DNA of 64,000 bases from assembly GCA_907165065.1 (NCBI GenBank), contig OU015525.1:52585537-52649536 (forward strand), given 5' to 3'. Shown in pieces: positions 62,541 through 64,000 of this stretch. The DNA comes from Caprimulgus europaeus (lineage: Eukaryota > Chordata > Aves > Caprimulgiformes > Caprimulgidae). Position 1 is the first letter of the stretch. Every line of letters starts with the position of its first letter. The notes under the pieces are model-generated. The model saw nothing but the letters and a program-made list of their open reading frames with translations, was not told the DNA's origin and did no database searches. Position numbers and translations under genes: made by a program.

Positions 62541-63058
62541 CTGTATACCTCTCACTAATTCAGTATCACACCTACTCCATTTTAGAAGAGTGTAAGAGAC
62601 TTAGAGGCCATGGCATTTAGACATTTTTATGGGATAATATTCCTTTAAACATTTTTCAAGTTACAAGTGCTAAAAAATAAAATATTTTCTATTTATTGAA
62701 TAGTCCATAAATGCACCTTCAGAAAAGCTAGGAATTGTGCTAGAGTTGAGACCATGTGTGCCAACTTTCAGCCAGAAGCAAATTATTAATTCAAATTATT
62801 AAAATCCTACAAATATTATTTTTACAAAAGCACTTACGACAAACTATTATAGCTGGGAAGAAAACAATTGTGTATGATTTCAAATTCTTTTTGTCCTTTT
62901 TGTTCCAGAAATTAATGAAGAAATCTTTATCAACACAACATGAAATTCCTCTCTGCTGTTGTTGTTTCTTTCTTTTTAATTACAGATTTTCAAAAGAAAA
63001 CTAGATTCCATTCACAGATGTGACAAAGAAAAATTTAAATTCTTTCCCTTGTTTTTAG

Positions 63059-63133
63059 TGTAAAGTGACTGGAGGGAATAATGAAGCAGTACCTATCCAT
63101 GAAGAACTGATGCCAGTGCCCCAGGATTATTAA
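63059..63133 (+). other. candidate terminal coding exon, unrecognised
   Basis: A good acceptor-like tract (ttctttcccttgtttttag) ends at 63058. A 24-codon frame then runs to TAA at 63131-63133, containing GGNNEAVPIHEELMPVPQDY. A polyadenylation signal aataaa lies at 63393-63398, so the layout resembles a last exon with a short 3' UTR. I cannot name a protein with this end, and a 24-codon frame is easily met by chance. Confidence 0.17.
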
Positions 63134-64000
63134 TCAGAAAAGAAGATGTTTTTACGACATAATCTGGCTTGTCTGCACTATGAAAGAGATAAGGTCCTCG
63201 GGCCTGTTTTATACACTCACTGTACTCACATTATTTTACATGTGTTCAGTATTCTTCCTCTACATCTAAAGTACAACCACAAGAGCTGGCAAGAGATAAG
63301 GCCCTGGAACAGTGTATTTCCTGCAGCATCTGGACCTCACCATTAAATACATGCAGGTGATTAAGATGTTTCAAACACTGAATTATGATAACAATAAATG
63401 AAGCTGGATTAGCAAATTGTTAAAAAAGCTTCTATTCAGACACATCACTGCCTCAGCAGTGACAACATGGGGAAAGACAAAAATCACATTGCACTTTAAT
63501 GACATTTTAGGACAATCTACTATGATAATGCTTTGGCTGAGGCTGCACTGACCTGACAATATAACCATTACAGAATTTGATATGCTATTCACAACTCATC
63601 CATTACCATTACCACTAACACAAACTCTGAGTTTGGAAATTATTCCTTTTAATTAAAATGAGATTATTATCATTGTATTTAGAGACAGAAAACTTTGTAA
63701 TATTTCAGATAATTTTCTTTCCTAGCTCAGATTTAATTCAAAGCATTGTATAGGGGCTTTTTAGGGTTTTTTGGTTTGGGTTTTTTTTTGTGTTTTTTGG
63801 GTTTTTTTTGTTTTTGTTTTTTGCAAGAGACAGTGACAGTTTATAAATAATGAAGGCTATGTGGTAGCAAGTTACAGAAAACACAAAAAAATCACACACA
63901 AAAAGAAAATAGGTTACAGAGCTGAATGCCAGGAGAAAATAAAGTACCTGCATAATACTCGAGCAACATGGAGACTTAACTCAGCTTTGCCACAGAGCAC
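63134..64000. other. no gene recognised
   Basis: AT-rich sequence to the window end. It holds an aataaa hexamer at 63393 and the G/T tract at 63756-63822. Confidence 0.5.
63756..63822. repeat. G/T-rich low-complexity tract
   Basis: Long T runs are interrupted by GG, GGG and GGGG clusters and almost no A or C. The complement is a pure A/C-rich tract. Confidence 0.92.

Larger units (their letters stand above)
56216..63058. other. no gene recognised
   Basis: AT-rich unique-looking sequence. A slightly GC-richer segment near 57020-57300 has short open frames on both strands. Simple repeats lie at 59009-59025, 61291-61318 and 62500-62540. A hairpin with 8-bp arms and a 3-nt loop is at 60240-60258. 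Nothing else recognised. Confidence 0.5.

Noticed and set aside
1..64000. Bacterial-type operons, CRISPR arrays, rRNA or tRNA genes
   Set aside because: No regularly spaced repeats, no ribosome-binding-site-led long frames and no cloverleaf-like or rRNA-like sequence. The content is that of vertebrate nuclear DNA.

Overview
The window reads as non-coding nuclear DNA from a bird, probably a neoavian. The main evidence is the repeat content. Chicken-repeat-1 (CR1) LINE copies of several ages dominate, and the younger ones end in the CR1 hallmark of short 8-bp direct repeats (attctgtg / attctatg). Two solo LTRs of avian endogenous retroviruses are present, and there is nothing resembling L1 or Alu. 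The sequence is AT-rich by eye, with few CpGs. I found no convincing protein-coding gene, rRNA, tRNA or CRISPR array. The longest open frame (237 codons, 13534-14247) is the C-terminal part of a CR1 ORF2 protein.

Layout. 1-1060 is a somewhat GC-richer unassigned block with three exon-like segments on the minus strand. 1610-2280 is an old CR1 on the minus strand. 5017-5070 is a perfect 24-bp inverted repeat. 5365-5580 is a CR1 3' end. 6345-7758 is an ERVL-like solo LTR split by a CR1 fragment and carrying a C-rich tract. 13111-14327 is the longest and youngest-looking CR1. 17684-19126 is a compound locus: a CR1 3' end, a CR1 endonuclease fragment and a second solo LTR, all on the plus strand. 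23779-24239 is a sister copy of the 13111 element. 25808-26150 (minus) and 34606-34748 (plus) are older CR1 tails. 42030-43176 is a CR1 that keeps part of its 5' region but has lost most of its interior. 39190-39318, 54245-54680 and 55755-56215 look like very old L3-type CR1 relics, and 36470-36590 and 45806-45935 look like ancient MIR-type SINE relics. The rest is unique-looking AT-rich sequence with short simple repeats.

Interpretation. The retroelements do not form a working system: each CR1 reading frame carries stops, frameshifts or deletions, and the LTRs have no internal retroviral sequence. Ten of thirteen CR1 segments and both LTRs lie on the plus strand. LINEs and LTRs inside introns tend to survive in antisense orientation, so this is weakly compatible with a large intron of a minus-strand gene. 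A few minus-strand segments with good splice-site context and open frames (457-1055, 29814-29953, 37532-37656) are offered as low-confidence exon candidates. Such segments also arise by chance in 64 kb. All repeat names rest on recognising sequence patterns, not on a database search.
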